A DNA stretch of 64,000 nucleotides from Sphingobacterium mizutaii (GTDB taxonomy: Bacteria; Bacteroidota; Bacteroidia; Sphingobacteriales; Sphingobacteriaceae): contig NZ_LT906468.1 of NCBI RefSeq assembly GCF_900187125.1, positions 1,488,001 through 1,552,000 on the forward strand. Reading direction: 5' to 3'. Below, piece after piece: positions 1 to 7,315 of the stretch (positions within the stretch are counted from its first letter, which is position 1; each line of letters starts with the position of its first letter). A program made the position numbers and the translations under genes. The notes below the pieces were generated by a model. The model was not told the DNA's origin. It did not search any database and saw only the letters and a program-made list of their open reading frames with translations.

Positions 1-582
1 TTGAAGGAAATCTTTCCGGACAAGAACATCGAAGATATGGATATTCCATTCCGGGCCATCGCTACGGATATGGTAAGTGAAAAAGAAGTGGTGTTCGATA
101 AGGGGAGCGTTTACAAAGCTATTCGTGCTTCAATAGCCATTCCAGCTGTGTTTACCAGTATAGAAAGTGAAGACTGGAATCTGGTGGATGGAGGCGTAAT
201 CAATCCTTTACCCATCAATTATGTGCGAAGGAAAAGAAGGAACATTATCATTGCCGTGAATCTGGATGGGAAACCTGATGCTGAATATGGCCCATACAAT
301 GGCGCCAAGGGATTGAATGCGCTTTCGATGTTGCAGGAATCCTATTTTATGATGCGGAGACGATTGAGCCAATTGTCTGTTGAATTGTACAAGCCCGATT
401 ATGTGATCAATATCCCCCATAATATCGCTGGGATATGGGACTATGACAAAGCTTCTTTTATGATCGAGAAAGGTAAGGAACTTACGGATAAGGTGGTCCC
501 TGATGTGCCCATCAAGAAGAAAGAGGCTAAGAAGAAAAATAAGTCTCCTAAAGAAAAAGAGAAAGAAAAAGAGGTCGTTTAA
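1..582 (+). CDS. Patatin-like phospholipase, C-terminal part (cut by window edge)
   Basis: Only the last ~193 residues are visible; the reading frame is open to the first base, so the real start and the GxSxG nucleophile motif lie outside the window. What remains matches the second half of a patatin-type acyl hydrolase: an 'ASIAIPAVF' stretch, then the catalytic-dyad motif 'DGG' in 'LVDGGVINPLPINYV' near residue 62. The tail is very rich in Lys and Glu (last ~25 residues) and looks like a disordered basic/acidic extension. The stop codon overlaps the stop of the convergent hydrolase gene by 4 bases. The exact substrate cannot be told; patatin-family proteins cleave acyl chains from lipids. 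Confidence 0.85.
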   Translation: MKEIFPDKNIEDMDIPFRAIATDMVSEKEVVFDKGSVYKAIRASIAIPAVFTSIESEDWNLVDGGVINPLPINYVRRKRRNIIIAVNLDGKPDAEYGPYNGAKGLNALSMLQESYFMMRRRLSQLSVELYKPDYVINIPHNIAGIWDYDKASFMIEKGKELTDKVVPDVPIKKKEAKKKNKSPKEKEKEKEVV

Positions 583-1406
583 TCGACCTCTAACAATAAT
601 TTATTCATGTGGAGATTAAACTCCTCTGGATGTTCCAAGTTTGGAAGATGACCGCATTCTTCCATTTCGATATATTTTGATCCTTTGATTTCCTTTGTCA
701 ATTCTTCCATGAGATTGGCAGGGGTAATTTTATCTTCCTTGCCGCGGACCACGAGGGTAGGGACTTTGACTTTTGAAAGGACTTCTGTGGTATCCGTTCG
801 GGCCGCTAAGGCAAGTAAGGTTGCACAGATGGACTCGATGCTATTCCTTCGGATGCTACTTTTGATCAATTCAATGGCATCGGGGTTATTATCGATACTT
901 TTCTTCGAGAAGAGGTTAGCGATAAAACCGATGGCATAGGGTCTGCGTCCGTATTGCAGGACGGCCTGGATGGCATCAAAGCGCTTCTGTTTACCAGCGT
1001 TATCATCCGCTTTGCTGTGTGTATCGGAGAGGATCAGTCCAGAAATCCGATCTGGAAACAATTGATAGGCTCTCAGGGCAATATAACCACCCATAGAGAC
1101 GCCACATAAAACAGCTTTTTCAATTTCAAGTTTGCGCATGAATACGCCTAGGTCTTTAGCAAAGACATCGATGGAAAAAAATCCATGACCTTTTGTTGTA
1201 TTGCCATGTCCGCGAATATCGACCGCTATTCCAGTGATATTATCTTCTAAACTTTTGAGCTGTTCGCGCCACATTTTTTTATTGAAAGGAAAACCATGTA
1301 GGAAAATGATCGTTTTTTCAGGTTGTTCGCTGGCCTTTTTGATATAATAGGAGATACTGATATCCCCAATCCGGATCTTGTTGCTTTTAATTATACGTTC
1401 CGCCAT
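579..1406 (-). CDS. Alpha/beta-fold hydrolase
   Basis: A ~275-residue single-domain alpha/beta hydrolase. Visible motifs are the oxyanion-hole region 'FLHGFPFNKKMW', the nucleophile elbow 'GVSMGG' (catalytic Ser), a late Asp in 'VRGKEDKITP' and the catalytic His in 'MEECGHLPNLEHPEEF'. I place the start at the ATG at 1406 ('MAERIIKSNKIRIGD'). The frame stays open for 38 more codons upstream, but that extension is Phe/Lys rich, crosses the predicted tRNA-side promoter region and is not typical of the family. The gene faces the patatin-like gene and shares four bases with its end. No signal peptide is present, so it is probably cytoplasmic. Substrate unknown: 'esterase/lipase or haloperoxidase-like' is as far as the sequence goes. 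Confidence 0.85.
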   Translation of the reverse strand: MAERIIKSNKIRIGDISISYYIKKASEQPEKTIIFLHGFPFNKKMWREQLKSLEDNITGIAVDIRGHGNTTKGHGFFSIDVFAKDLGVFMRKLEIEKAVLCGVSMGGYIALRAYQLFPDRISGLILSDTHSKADDNAGKQKRFDAIQAVLQYGRRPYAIGFIANLFSKKSIDNNPDAIELIKSSIRRNSIESICATLLALAARTDTTEVLSKVKVPTLVVRGKEDKITPANLMEELTKEIKGSKYIEMEECGHLPNLEHPEEFNLHMNKLLLEVD

Positions 1407-1478
1407 AATTTTAAATATATAAATATCAACACGATAAGCAAAATATAGTTTGAAATTGATTAAAAAAGGGAAAAAGGG

Positions 1479-1509
1479 TTTGGAAAATCTAAAAAAGTCC
1501 CGATATTTG
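1479..1509 (+). promoter_or_regulatory. Bacteroidota-type promoter for the first tRNA-Arg
   Basis: TTTG at 1479-1482 (-33 element) is followed after 19 bases by GATATTTG at 1502-1509, one mismatch from the Bacteroidota -7 consensus TAnnTTTG. It sits about 35 bases before the mature tRNA start. Confidence 0.55.
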
Positions 1510-1544
1510 CGCCACCTCAAAGGACAATTCGTCCTTTAAAGAAT

Positions 1545-1618
1545 GCGCTCATAGCTTAATTGGATAGAGCATCTGACTACGGATCAGAAGGTTAGGGGTT
1601 CGACTCCCTTTGAGCGCA
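1545..1618 (+). tRNA. tRNA-Arg (anticodon ACG), copy 1
   Basis: A 74-base cloverleaf. Acceptor GCGCTCA at 1545-1551 pairs with TGAGCGC at 1611-1617, followed by discriminator A. The anticodon stem TCTGA/TCAGA encloses the loop CTACGGA, giving anticodon ACG (Arg, read as ICG after A34 deamination). The T arm contains GGTTCGACTCC. No CCA is encoded. The sequence is identical to the second copy 192 bases downstream. Confidence 0.97.
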
Positions 1619-1734
1619 CTTTCTTTTTAAACCCACAGCGAAAATCTTCCTTTAAAAAAATAATTCCTGCAGAGGAAAAGTGGAAAAATAAGTCATTGAG
1701 GCTGAAAGGAATTGGTTTTAAAATAAAAAAAAAT

Positions 1735-1764
1735 TTTGCTGAGGATATTATTTCCTTATATTTG
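1735..1764 (+). promoter_or_regulatory. Bacteroidota-type promoter for the second tRNA-Arg
   Basis: TTTG at 1735-1738 and a perfect TAnnTTTG (TATATTTG) at 1757-1764, separated by 18 bases. It lies 45 bases before the second tRNA, so the two tRNA copies appear to be transcribed from separate promoters. Confidence 0.65.
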
Positions 1765-1809
1765 CATCACCAAAACAGAAAGGGCGTCAGTCGTATAGTA
1801 TTGGTTGCC

Positions 1810-1883
1810 GCGCTCATAGCTTAATTGGATAGAGCATCTGACTACGGATCAGAAGGTTAGGGGTTCGACTCCCTTTGAGCGCA
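1810..1883 (+). tRNA. tRNA-Arg (anticodon ACG), copy 2
   Basis: Base-for-base identical to the copy at 1545-1618 over all 74 positions, with acceptor GCGCTCA/TGAGCGC, anticodon ACG and discriminator A. The flanking DNA is not conserved apart from a few bases, so only the gene body was duplicated or homogenised. A terminator hairpin follows directly. Confidence 0.97.
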
Positions 1884-1892
1884 CTTGGAAAG

Positions 1893-1930
1893 AGCCTAAT
1901 TCTTATACGGGATTAGGCTTTTGTTTTTTT
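1893..1930 (+). terminator. Rho-independent terminator after tRNA-Arg copy 2
   Basis: Stem AGCCTAAT (1893-1900) with ATTAGGCT (1912-1919) and an 11-base loop, then a T-rich tract (TTTGTTTTTTT). Confidence 0.8.
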
Positions 1931-1955
1931 ACATCTAAAAAAATAACAACACATT

Positions 1956-2525
1956 ATGCTAAACCTAGTTTTATTCGGACCTCCAGGGGCAGGTAAGGGG
2001 ACCCAATCGGCTAAATTGATCGATAAATATGCCCTGCACCATATTTCTACTGGAGATATGTTCAGAGGACACATCAAAAATCAGACTCCACTGGGTAAAG
2101 AAGTGAGTCAGATCATTGCTGATGGTAATTTAGTTCCTGACTCGATTACAATTTCTATGTTGGAAGAAGAGTTGAAAAACAATCCTGATGCAAAAGGATT
2201 TATTTTTGATGGTTTCCCACGTACAGTAGCACAAGCAGAGGCATTGGATAAATTTTTGGAAGCTAACCAAACTTCCATTACTGGGGTGATTGCATTGGAT
2301 GTGGATGAAAATGAACTTACCCAGCGTATCGCTAAACGTCAGGAGATTTCTGGACGTGCTGATGATGCTGCTGATAAGTTGAAAAAACGTATCGAAGAAT
2401 ACTTCGGAAAGACCATTCACGTGTTGCCTTACTACGAAAACCAAGGTAAGTTGACCAAAGTGAACGGTATCGGTGAAATCGAAACGATTTTCGCTGACCT
2501 TTCAAACGTTATCGATAATTATTAA
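1956..2525 (+). CDS. adk: Adenylate kinase
   Basis: 189 residues, the usual length for a short-LID bacterial adenylate kinase (ATP + AMP to 2 ADP, cytoplasm). The P-loop 'GPPGAGKGTQ' is near residues 8-17. The NMP-binding segment contains 'STGDMFR', 'DGFPRT' follows near residue 85, and the LID is short ('GRADD'), with no zinc-binding cysteines. The gene follows the tRNA terminator and is 25 bases upstream of obgE. The two probably share a transcript, which then ends at the hairpin after obgE. No clear Shine-Dalgarno is visible, as is common in Bacteroidota. Confidence 0.97.
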   Translation: MLNLVLFGPPGAGKGTQSAKLIDKYALHHISTGDMFRGHIKNQTPLGKEVSQIIADGNLVPDSITISMLEEELKNNPDAKGFIFDGFPRTVAQAEALDKFLEANQTSITGVIALDVDENELTQRIAKRQEISGRADDAADKLKKRIEEYFGKTIHVLPYYENQGKLTKVNGIGEIETIFADLSNVIDNY

Positions 2526-2550
2526 TAAAATATTCTGAATAGGGAGAGAT

Positions 2551-3549
2551 ATGGCTCAGGGGTCAAATTTTGTTGATTATGTAAAAGTATGTTGTCGTTC
2601 GGGACACGGAGGTGCCGGATCAGCCCATTTGCACCGTGATAAACACACGGCTAAAGGTGGTCCTGATGGTGGTGATGGTGGTCGTGGTGGACATATTATC
2701 TTGAAAGGATCGCATCAGCACTGGACTTTATTGCACCTGAAATTCAGAAAACATATTATTGCTGAACCTGGTGAATCTGGGGGAAGTGCCCTGCGTACCG
2801 GCGCAAACGGAAAGGATGAAATCCTAGAGGTTCCATTGGGGACTGTTGCCAAAAACGCCGAAACAGGAGAGGTCCTTTTTGAAATCACGGAAGATGGTGA
2901 AACCAAGATCTTGACTCCGGGAGGGAAAGGTGGATTGGGTAACTGGCATTTCAAGTCTTCTACCGTTCAAACACCAAGATTCGCTCAACCGGGCTTACCG
3001 GGTATTGAAGAGTGGATGATCTTGGAGTTAAAGGTATTGGCAGATGTTGGTCTGGTAGGATTCCCAAATGCGGGTAAATCGACCTTACTTTCTGTGGTAT
3101 CTGCAGCAAAACCTGAAATCGCAGATTATCCGTTTACCACCCTGGTACCTAATCTAGGGATAGTAAGCTATCGTGATGGCAAGTCTTTCGTCATGGCGGA
3201 TATCCCGGGAATTATCGAAGGGGCATCTGAAGGTAAAGGCTTAGGACACCGTTTCCTAAGACATATCGAAAGAAATTCGGTATTGTTGTTCTTGGTCCCT
3301 GCAGACACGGATCGTACCATCGCCGAGGAATACGAGATCTTATTGAATGAATTGACCGCCTATAATCCCGAATTATTGGATAAGCCGAAGCTTTTGGCGA
3401 TCAGTAAATCGGATATGCTGGACGAGGAGTTGGAAAAGGAAATGGCCCTACAAGTACCAAAGGGGATACCATACCTGTTTATATCTTCCGTTACCGGAAA
3501 AAATATCCAGCAACTCAAGGATATGATCTGGAAAGAAATTAATTCTTAA
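2551..3549 (+). CDS. obgE: GTPase ObgE/CgtA
   Basis: 332 residues. The N-terminal Obg domain (about 1-160) is very Gly rich ('[13 protein letters not shown]'). The G domain follows: G1 'GFPNAGKST' near 167, G3 'DIPGIIEGA' near 213, 'SKSD' near 285 as the G4 equivalent and 'SSVTG' as G5. There is no C-terminal OCT extension. Obg proteins bind the 50S subunit and couple ribosome assembly to the nucleotide state. The start codon is preceded by a good Shine-Dalgarno sequence (AGGGAGAG), unusual among neighbours. It ends 14 bases before a strong terminator. Confidence 0.97.
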   Translation: MAQGSNFVDYVKVCCRSGHGGAGSAHLHRDKHTAKGGPDGGDGGRGGHIILKGSHQHWTLLHLKFRKHIIAEPGESGGSALRTGANGKDEILEVPLGTVAKNAETGEVLFEITEDGETKILTPGGKGGLGNWHFKSSTVQTPRFAQPGLPGIEEWMILELKVLADVGLVGFPNAGKSTLLSVVSAAKPEIADYPFTTLVPNLGIVSYRDGKSFVMADIPGIIEGASEGKGLGHRFLRHIERNSVLLFLVPADTDRTIAEEYEILLNELTAYNPELLDKPKLLAISKSDMLDEELEKEMALQVPKGIPYLFISSVTGKNIQQLKDMIWKEINS

Positions 3550-3563
3550 TTTTAAAATATAGA

Positions 3564-3587
3564 AGCCATCGAAAGATGGCTTTTTTT
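3564..3587 (+). terminator. Rho-independent terminator of adk-obgE
   Basis: Perfect 7-bp stem AGCCATC/GATGGCT around a GAAA tetraloop, followed by seven T residues. Confidence 0.9.
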
Positions 3588-3628
3588 GAACCAGGATTCA
3601 AGGGATTCGAGGATGGACCAAGATCATG
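3588..3628 (+). repeat. Dispersed 'GAACCAGGATT...GGATGGACCAAGAT' repeat, forward copy
   Basis: This ~41-base segment begins directly at the end of the obgE terminator. The same unit occurs in reverse orientation at about 4060-4099 and 4105-4144, and twice in the second intergenic island (38895-38955 and 38962-39003). The conserved parts are GAACCAGGAT at one end and GGATGGACCAAGAT at the other. Confidence 0.75.
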
Positions 3629-3659
3629 CTTGACATTTCGATGGATGTTGATTTTTTTC

Positions 3660-3966
3660 TGTCATGTTGAGGAACGAAACATCTCGGAACTATCCAAACT
3701 TCCAAAACTAATAACATCATTTATATTATTGACATTCAGTTTCTTATATTTCGGTTATGACTACGATTGGCGTACAGTTCCTGTACCTTCGGTACAGAAT
3801 GACAGAATCCTTGGGGAGAAGAACCTTACAGATTCTTCGCCTTTCTCAGAATCGCTCTTTAGCGCATTTCCAATTCTGAACGGAAAGTGAAGAATCTGTA
3901 CGGTTCTCCACTATTAATGCGTGTCATCCTTTACCGAAGGAAAAGGACCTGTACGCCAATGCAAAA
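3660..3966. repeat. Two inverted copies of a structured intergenic repeat (family 1)
   Basis: A forward copy (about 3660-3855) holds TGAGGAACGAAACATCTCGG and, after a ~70-base insertion, ATTGGCGTACAG with a hairpin at 3781-3797 (CTGTACC-TTC-GGTACAG). A reverse copy (about 3860-3966) has its hairpin at 3927-3947 (TCCTTTACC-GAA-GGAAAAGGA). Read on the minus strand, the reverse copy is nearly identical over ~100 bases to the copy at 38020-38131. The 3' half carries GTACAGATTCTTC and CGTTCAGAATTGGAAATGCGC-like ends. Overlapping short open frames here are by-products of the repeat. Confidence 0.8.
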
Positions 3967-3990
3967 CCTATTATATGTTCAAAATAGGAT

Positions 3991-4195
3991 GCGGGCTTAT
4001 GCAATAAGCCCCTACGGAATTGGGGTCAATTATAGTCAAGGAAGCAAGCTTCATATCATAATCTTGGTCCATCCTCTTATCCATTCCATCCTGGTTCAAG
4101 CCCAGATCTTGGTCCATCCTCCCATCCCATCCATCCTGGTTCAAATATCTGATGGTCGAGCGGCATCTCGGCTTCGCTCGATAACCGTCGAACCC
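3991..4195. repeat. Composite repeat: GGGC hairpin plus tandem 'TTGGTCCATCC...CCTGGTTCAA' units
   Basis: A hairpin GGGCTTAT-GCA-ATAAGCCC (3993-4011) is followed by CCTAC and GGGGTC, then two tandem reverse copies of the family seen at 3588-3628 (about 4060-4099 and 4105-4144), then a GGTCGAGCGGCATCTCGGC segment up to about 4195. The same order of elements occurs at 38838-39005, where the hairpin stem has a compensatory change. Confidence 0.75.
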
Positions 4196-4304
4196 CAAAT
4201 ATCCACTGGGTTCAACTGCCCCCCCCGACTCCCCTCGGGGATCAAACCCTTTCCCGCTTCAAACTCTCCCGCCATTCTCCTTTCTTTTCCTTAATTTCGC
4301 AACA

Positions 4305-5075
4305 ATGGATTTATCATTAAAGGAATTTTTGGACCGTAAAGTGGAGGAATTCAACCAACCGAATTTTATTCCAAATGACCCGATCAGTATTCCGCATCAA
4401 TTTTCGTTAAAGCAGGATATCGAGATCATGGGTTTCTTTGCGAGCATCTTGGCTTGGGGACAACGTAAAACCATTATCAATAAATGTAATGAGCTTATCC
4501 AGCGGATGGATGGCAGTCCCTATGATTTTATTATCAACCATCAAGATCATGACCTGAAAAATATGCTTGGATTCAAGCATAGGACTTTCAATGATACGGA
4601 TCTGCTATATTTTATCAGCTTTTTCCAATACCATTATAGGCATTTCGAGAGCTTGGAAGATGCCTTTTTACAGATTAAAGAAGGGGAGGAGTTCACTGTG
4701 GAGCAATCCTTAAATGGTTTTAAATCTTATTTTTTCTCTTTGGCGGATTTTCCCGAAAGAACCAGGAAGCATGTCAGTTCACCGCTTCAGAAATCAAGCT
4801 GCAAGCGATTGAATATGTTTCTGCGTTGGATGGTCAGGAAGGACGATAAAGGCGTGGATTTCGGGATCTGGAATAAGATCGATGCCAAAGATTTGATCTG
4901 TCCTTGTGATGTGCATGTAGAAAGGGTGGGTAGAAAGTTTGGATTGATCCAATCGGACAAGGTGAATTGGAAAACCGCATTAGAATTGACAGAAAATCTA
5001 CGTTTATTGGATCCAGAGGACCCTGTAAAATATGATTTTGCCCTTTTTGGACTAGGAGTCGCCGGAGAATTATAA
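4305..5075 (+). CDS. TIGR02757/DUF2400-family protein
   Basis: 256 residues, without signal peptide or membrane segment. The sequence agrees with the TIGR02757 (DUF2400) family as I remember it: an early 'DPISIPHQF...DIEIMGFFASILAWGQRKTII' block (residues 25-60), a middle helical part with 'SSPLQKSSCKRLNMFLRWMVRKDD' (~150-185), and a C-terminal 'LICPCDVHVERVGRKFGL' (~203-220) and 'PVKYDFALFGLGV' (~240). The C-terminal part resembles helix-hairpin-helix DNA-glycosylase folds, but no catalytic activity is established to my knowledge. The start ATG follows the repeat island directly. A nearby Phe-rich leader frame was not used. Confidence 0.8.
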   Translation: MDLSLKEFLDRKVEEFNQPNFIPNDPISIPHQFSLKQDIEIMGFFASILAWGQRKTIINKCNELIQRMDGSPYDFIINHQDHDLKNMLGFKHRTFNDTDLLYFISFFQYHYRHFESLEDAFLQIKEGEEFTVEQSLNGFKSYFFSLADFPERTRKHVSSPLQKSSCKRLNMFLRWMVRKDDKGVDFGIWNKIDAKDLICPCDVHVERVGRKFGLIQSDKVNWKTALELTENLRLLDPEDPVKYDFALFGLGVAGEL

Positions 5076-5079
5076 GGGT

Positions 5080-5517
5080 TTAATAAAAAGGAATATACAT
5101 CTCCTTATGTTTTCCTGCATCCTTATATTCGAATTCATCGGAGAAGAACTCAAATCCCATTTCTAAATAGAATGGATAGGCGATTTCACGGGCGATACAC
5201 CAAAGGTAATCTCCATGCAATTGTGTTTTGATATGTTCTTTGGCTGCGCCTAATAATTCTTTCGCATAACCTTTCCGTCGAGCGTCTGGCTGGGTTGCCA
5301 TTCCGCGCAAGCGATATCCTTCATGGGGAAGCTTGGGATGATTGGTCTTGTGGACCGTTAGGACACATTGCAGGATGTTTTCATCGTCATAGAGGCCTAA
5401 ATGGAAGCTGTCTGGCTTTAAATCTTCTGGATTGATGCAAAGCTCCAAAGCCTTGCCTTTTTGCAAGACAGCGCTCCTTAGGGGCAAAGTATCCTCTACT
5501 TTGATAAATCGGATCAT
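5080..5517 (-). CDS. GNAT-family N-acetyltransferase
   Basis: 145 residues, one GNAT domain. The acetyl-CoA-binding motif A is 'RGMATQPDARRKGYAKELL' (about residues 70-88), matching the R/Q-x-x-G-x-G/A pattern, and 'YPFYLEMGFEFFSDEF' is the typical C-terminal motif B region. The substrate cannot be inferred. The start codon overlaps the end of gap by 4 bases, so it is translationally coupled to gap in a gene order lipoprotein-gap-GNAT. Confidence 0.85.
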   Translation of the reverse strand: MIRFIKVEDTLPLRSAVLQKGKALELCINPEDLKPDSFHLGLYDDENILQCVLTVHKTNHPKLPHEGYRLRGMATQPDARRKGYAKELLGAAKEHIKTQLHGDYLWCIAREIAYPFYLEMGFEFFSDEFEYKDAGKHKEMYIPFY

Positions 5518-6512
5518 CGGCTTGCTAGTTTCTGTAGGATATCGACCAATCTATTGGAATAACCAAATTCATTGTCATACCAGCCTACTACCTTGACCAA
5601 ACCACCGACAATACTGGTAAGTTCAGAATCAAAGACGCATGAATATGGATTATTGATGATATCTACGGAAACGATAGGATCTTCCGTGTAATAAAGTACA
5701 TTTTTTAATTCCCCCTCTGCTGCTTCCTTAAACTTTTGGTTGATTTCTTCCACCGTTGTTTTTCGGGCAAGGTTACAGGTGAAATCCGTTAAAGAGCCAT
5801 TTAAGACAGGTACCCTGATTCCTGCACCGCCAAGCTTTCCATCCAAATGCTTAAAGACATTGGTAATGGCTTTAGCAGCACCGGTGGTTGTTGGGATGAT
5901 GGATGCTGATGCAGCCCTAGATCGCCTAAGATCACGATGTGGCGCATCGTGTAAGTTCTGGTCACCGGTCATGGAATGCACGGTCGTGATGTAACCATCG
6001 ACTATCTCCCAGTTTTCATCCAAGATCTTGATCAGTGGAGCGACATTGTTGGTGGTACACGAAGCATTGGAGAAGATCGGGGTATTCCAATCAAAATCCT
6101 TATCGTTGATACCCAGTACGACCGTTGGGATTTCTTTGTCAGGGGAAGGGGCAGAGATGATTACTTGTTTGGCTCCAGCTTCCAGGTGCTTTGCTGCCAA
6201 TTCTTTCTTGACAAAGAAGCCTGTTGATTCTACAACGAGGTCAATATTCAAGTCTTTCCAAGGAAGGTCTTCTGGATTCCTTTGGTTCAAGATCACAATG
6301 GACTTGCCATCAATGATCAAATGGTTTCCATCAAAATCTACCGTTCGATTCAATGGTCCGTGGACCGAATCGTATTTGAATAAATGTGCCAATGTTTTTG
6401 CATCTGCAAGATCATTAATGGCTACAACCTCGATCTGGTTGAGGTTTCTGTTCAGTAGATTTCTAAGGGTATGGCGACCGATACGGCCAAAACCATTGAT
6501 GGCAATTCTCAT
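5514..6512 (-). CDS. gap: Glyceraldehyde-3-phosphate dehydrogenase (type I)
   Basis: 332 residues, standard length. The N-terminal Rossmann motif is 'NGFGRIGR' (residues 6-13). The catalytic Cys152 lies in 'SNASCTTNN' and the catalytic His in 'TTVHSMTGDQ' (~179). 'GWYDNEFGYSNRLVD' is near the C terminus. Asp34 in 'INDLAD' suggests preference for NAD+. It catalyses the phosphorylating oxidation of glyceraldehyde 3-phosphate in glycolysis. Its ATG shares a base with the upstream lipoprotein stop (TAATG), and its end overlaps the GNAT gene, so the three genes form one tight unit. Confidence 0.95.
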   Translation of the reverse strand: MRIAINGFGRIGRHTLRNLLNRNLNQIEVVAINDLADAKTLAHLFKYDSVHGPLNRTVDFDGNHLIIDGKSIVILNQRNPEDLPWKDLNIDLVVESTGFFVKKELAAKHLEAGAKQVIISAPSPDKEIPTVVLGINDKDFDWNTPIFSNASCTTNNVAPLIKILDENWEIVDGYITTVHSMTGDQNLHDAPHRDLRRSRAASASIIPTTTGAAKAITNVFKHLDGKLGGAGIRVPVLNGSLTDFTCNLARKTTVEEINQKFKEAAEGELKNVLYYTEDPIVSVDIINNPYSCVFDSELTSIVGGLVKVVGWYDNEFGYSNRLVDILQKLASR

Positions 6513-7141
6513 TATTTATTAAATTCAGCGATTACTTCATTGATATCTTTTTCACCTTCCCAATAGGTTTTCAATTGGCCATCAGGGCCATAAACATAAT
6601 TGGCAGGGAACATATTCGGGATATGGAATTTCTGTACGAACTCTTGGTTTCTGTCCCAAAGCATTTCAACATTTGGTTTTCCGTCAAGTTCCTTACCGAA
6701 AGTACTGAAGAATTGCGCCATCAAAGCAGGGTCATTCATGGATACATAGACCACATTGATGTCTTTGATCTTGTCGTAATTTTTAGCTAGACCTTTGGTC
6801 TCATTTTGACAGTGGCTACATCCTGGATCGAAAAGTACGAATACGGTATTTTTACCAGCAGGTAGATCAGCCTTGGTATAGGAGATTCCAGATTTTACTT
6901 TATAGAAATTGAACTCAGGGATACTCAATGCTGCAGCCTTTGTTGTTTGGGGTGCAGCAGGAGCAGGGCTACTTGATTGTGCTGTTTGCTCGTGAGCAGA
7001 GTGGTCATGGGCAGCATGGTCATGGCCGGCATGTTCATCATGCGCTTCCGTATTTTCTGTTTTTTGCGGTTGGTTATTGCATCCCACAGCTAATACACCT
7101 AAAGAAAGGCAAAGAGAGGATAGGATTAATTTATTTCTCAT
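6512..7141 (-). CDS. Thioredoxin-like (TlpA/AhpC-TSA type) lipoprotein with His-rich linker
   Basis: 209 residues. The signal peptide ends in a lipobox 'LAVGC' (Cys21), so a membrane-anchored lipoprotein is predicted. A His/Asp/Ala-rich linker (about residues 34-60, many 'HDH'/'HAG' units) could bind metal. The C-terminal thioredoxin-like domain has 'FDPGCSHCQNET' (CxxC) near residue 110 and a cis-Pro candidate 'NMFPANYV' near 175. The family transfers disulfides or reduces thiols in the periplasm. The coupling to gap is odd for an envelope redox protein. The partner is unknown; a role in metal handling is a guess based on the linker alone. Confidence 0.8.
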   Translation of the reverse strand: MRNKLILSSLCLSLGVLAVGCNNQPQKTENTEAHDEHAGHDHAAHDHSAHEQTAQSSSPAPAAPQTTKAAALSIPEFNFYKVKSGISYTKADLPAGKNTVFVLFDPGCSHCQNETKGLAKNYDKIKDINVVYVSMNDPALMAQFFSTFGKELDGKPNVEMLWDRNQEFVQKFHIPNMFPANYVYGPDGQLKTYWEGEKDINEVIAEFNK

Positions 7142-7261
7142 GTCTTGTGTTTAAGATTCAAAACTAATAAAAAATATAGAGTATGCCGGCTGCGATGCTA
7201 GAATAAACATTATTTTGACATAATAAATGGCCTATTCTGACCGAAGGATTTAAGATGGCAT

Positions 7262-7290
7262 AAAAAAAGGCCCTGAACTTTCAGGGCCTT
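7262..7290 (-). terminator. Terminator of secDF
   Basis: Stem AAGGCCCTGAA (7267-7277) with TTCAGGGCCTT (7280-7290). Read on the minus strand it is followed by seven T residues (complement of 7262-7268), 26 bases after the secDF stop. Confidence 0.85.
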
Positions 7291-7315
7291 CTATTTTTCA
7301 GGTAGATTCCAAAAG

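Noticed and set aside
3576..4294. Two plus-strand open frames of 104 and 135 codons between obgE and the TIGR02757 gene
   Set aside because: They run through the repeat families and the obgE terminator, lack a ribosome site, and their peptides are translated repeat sequence.
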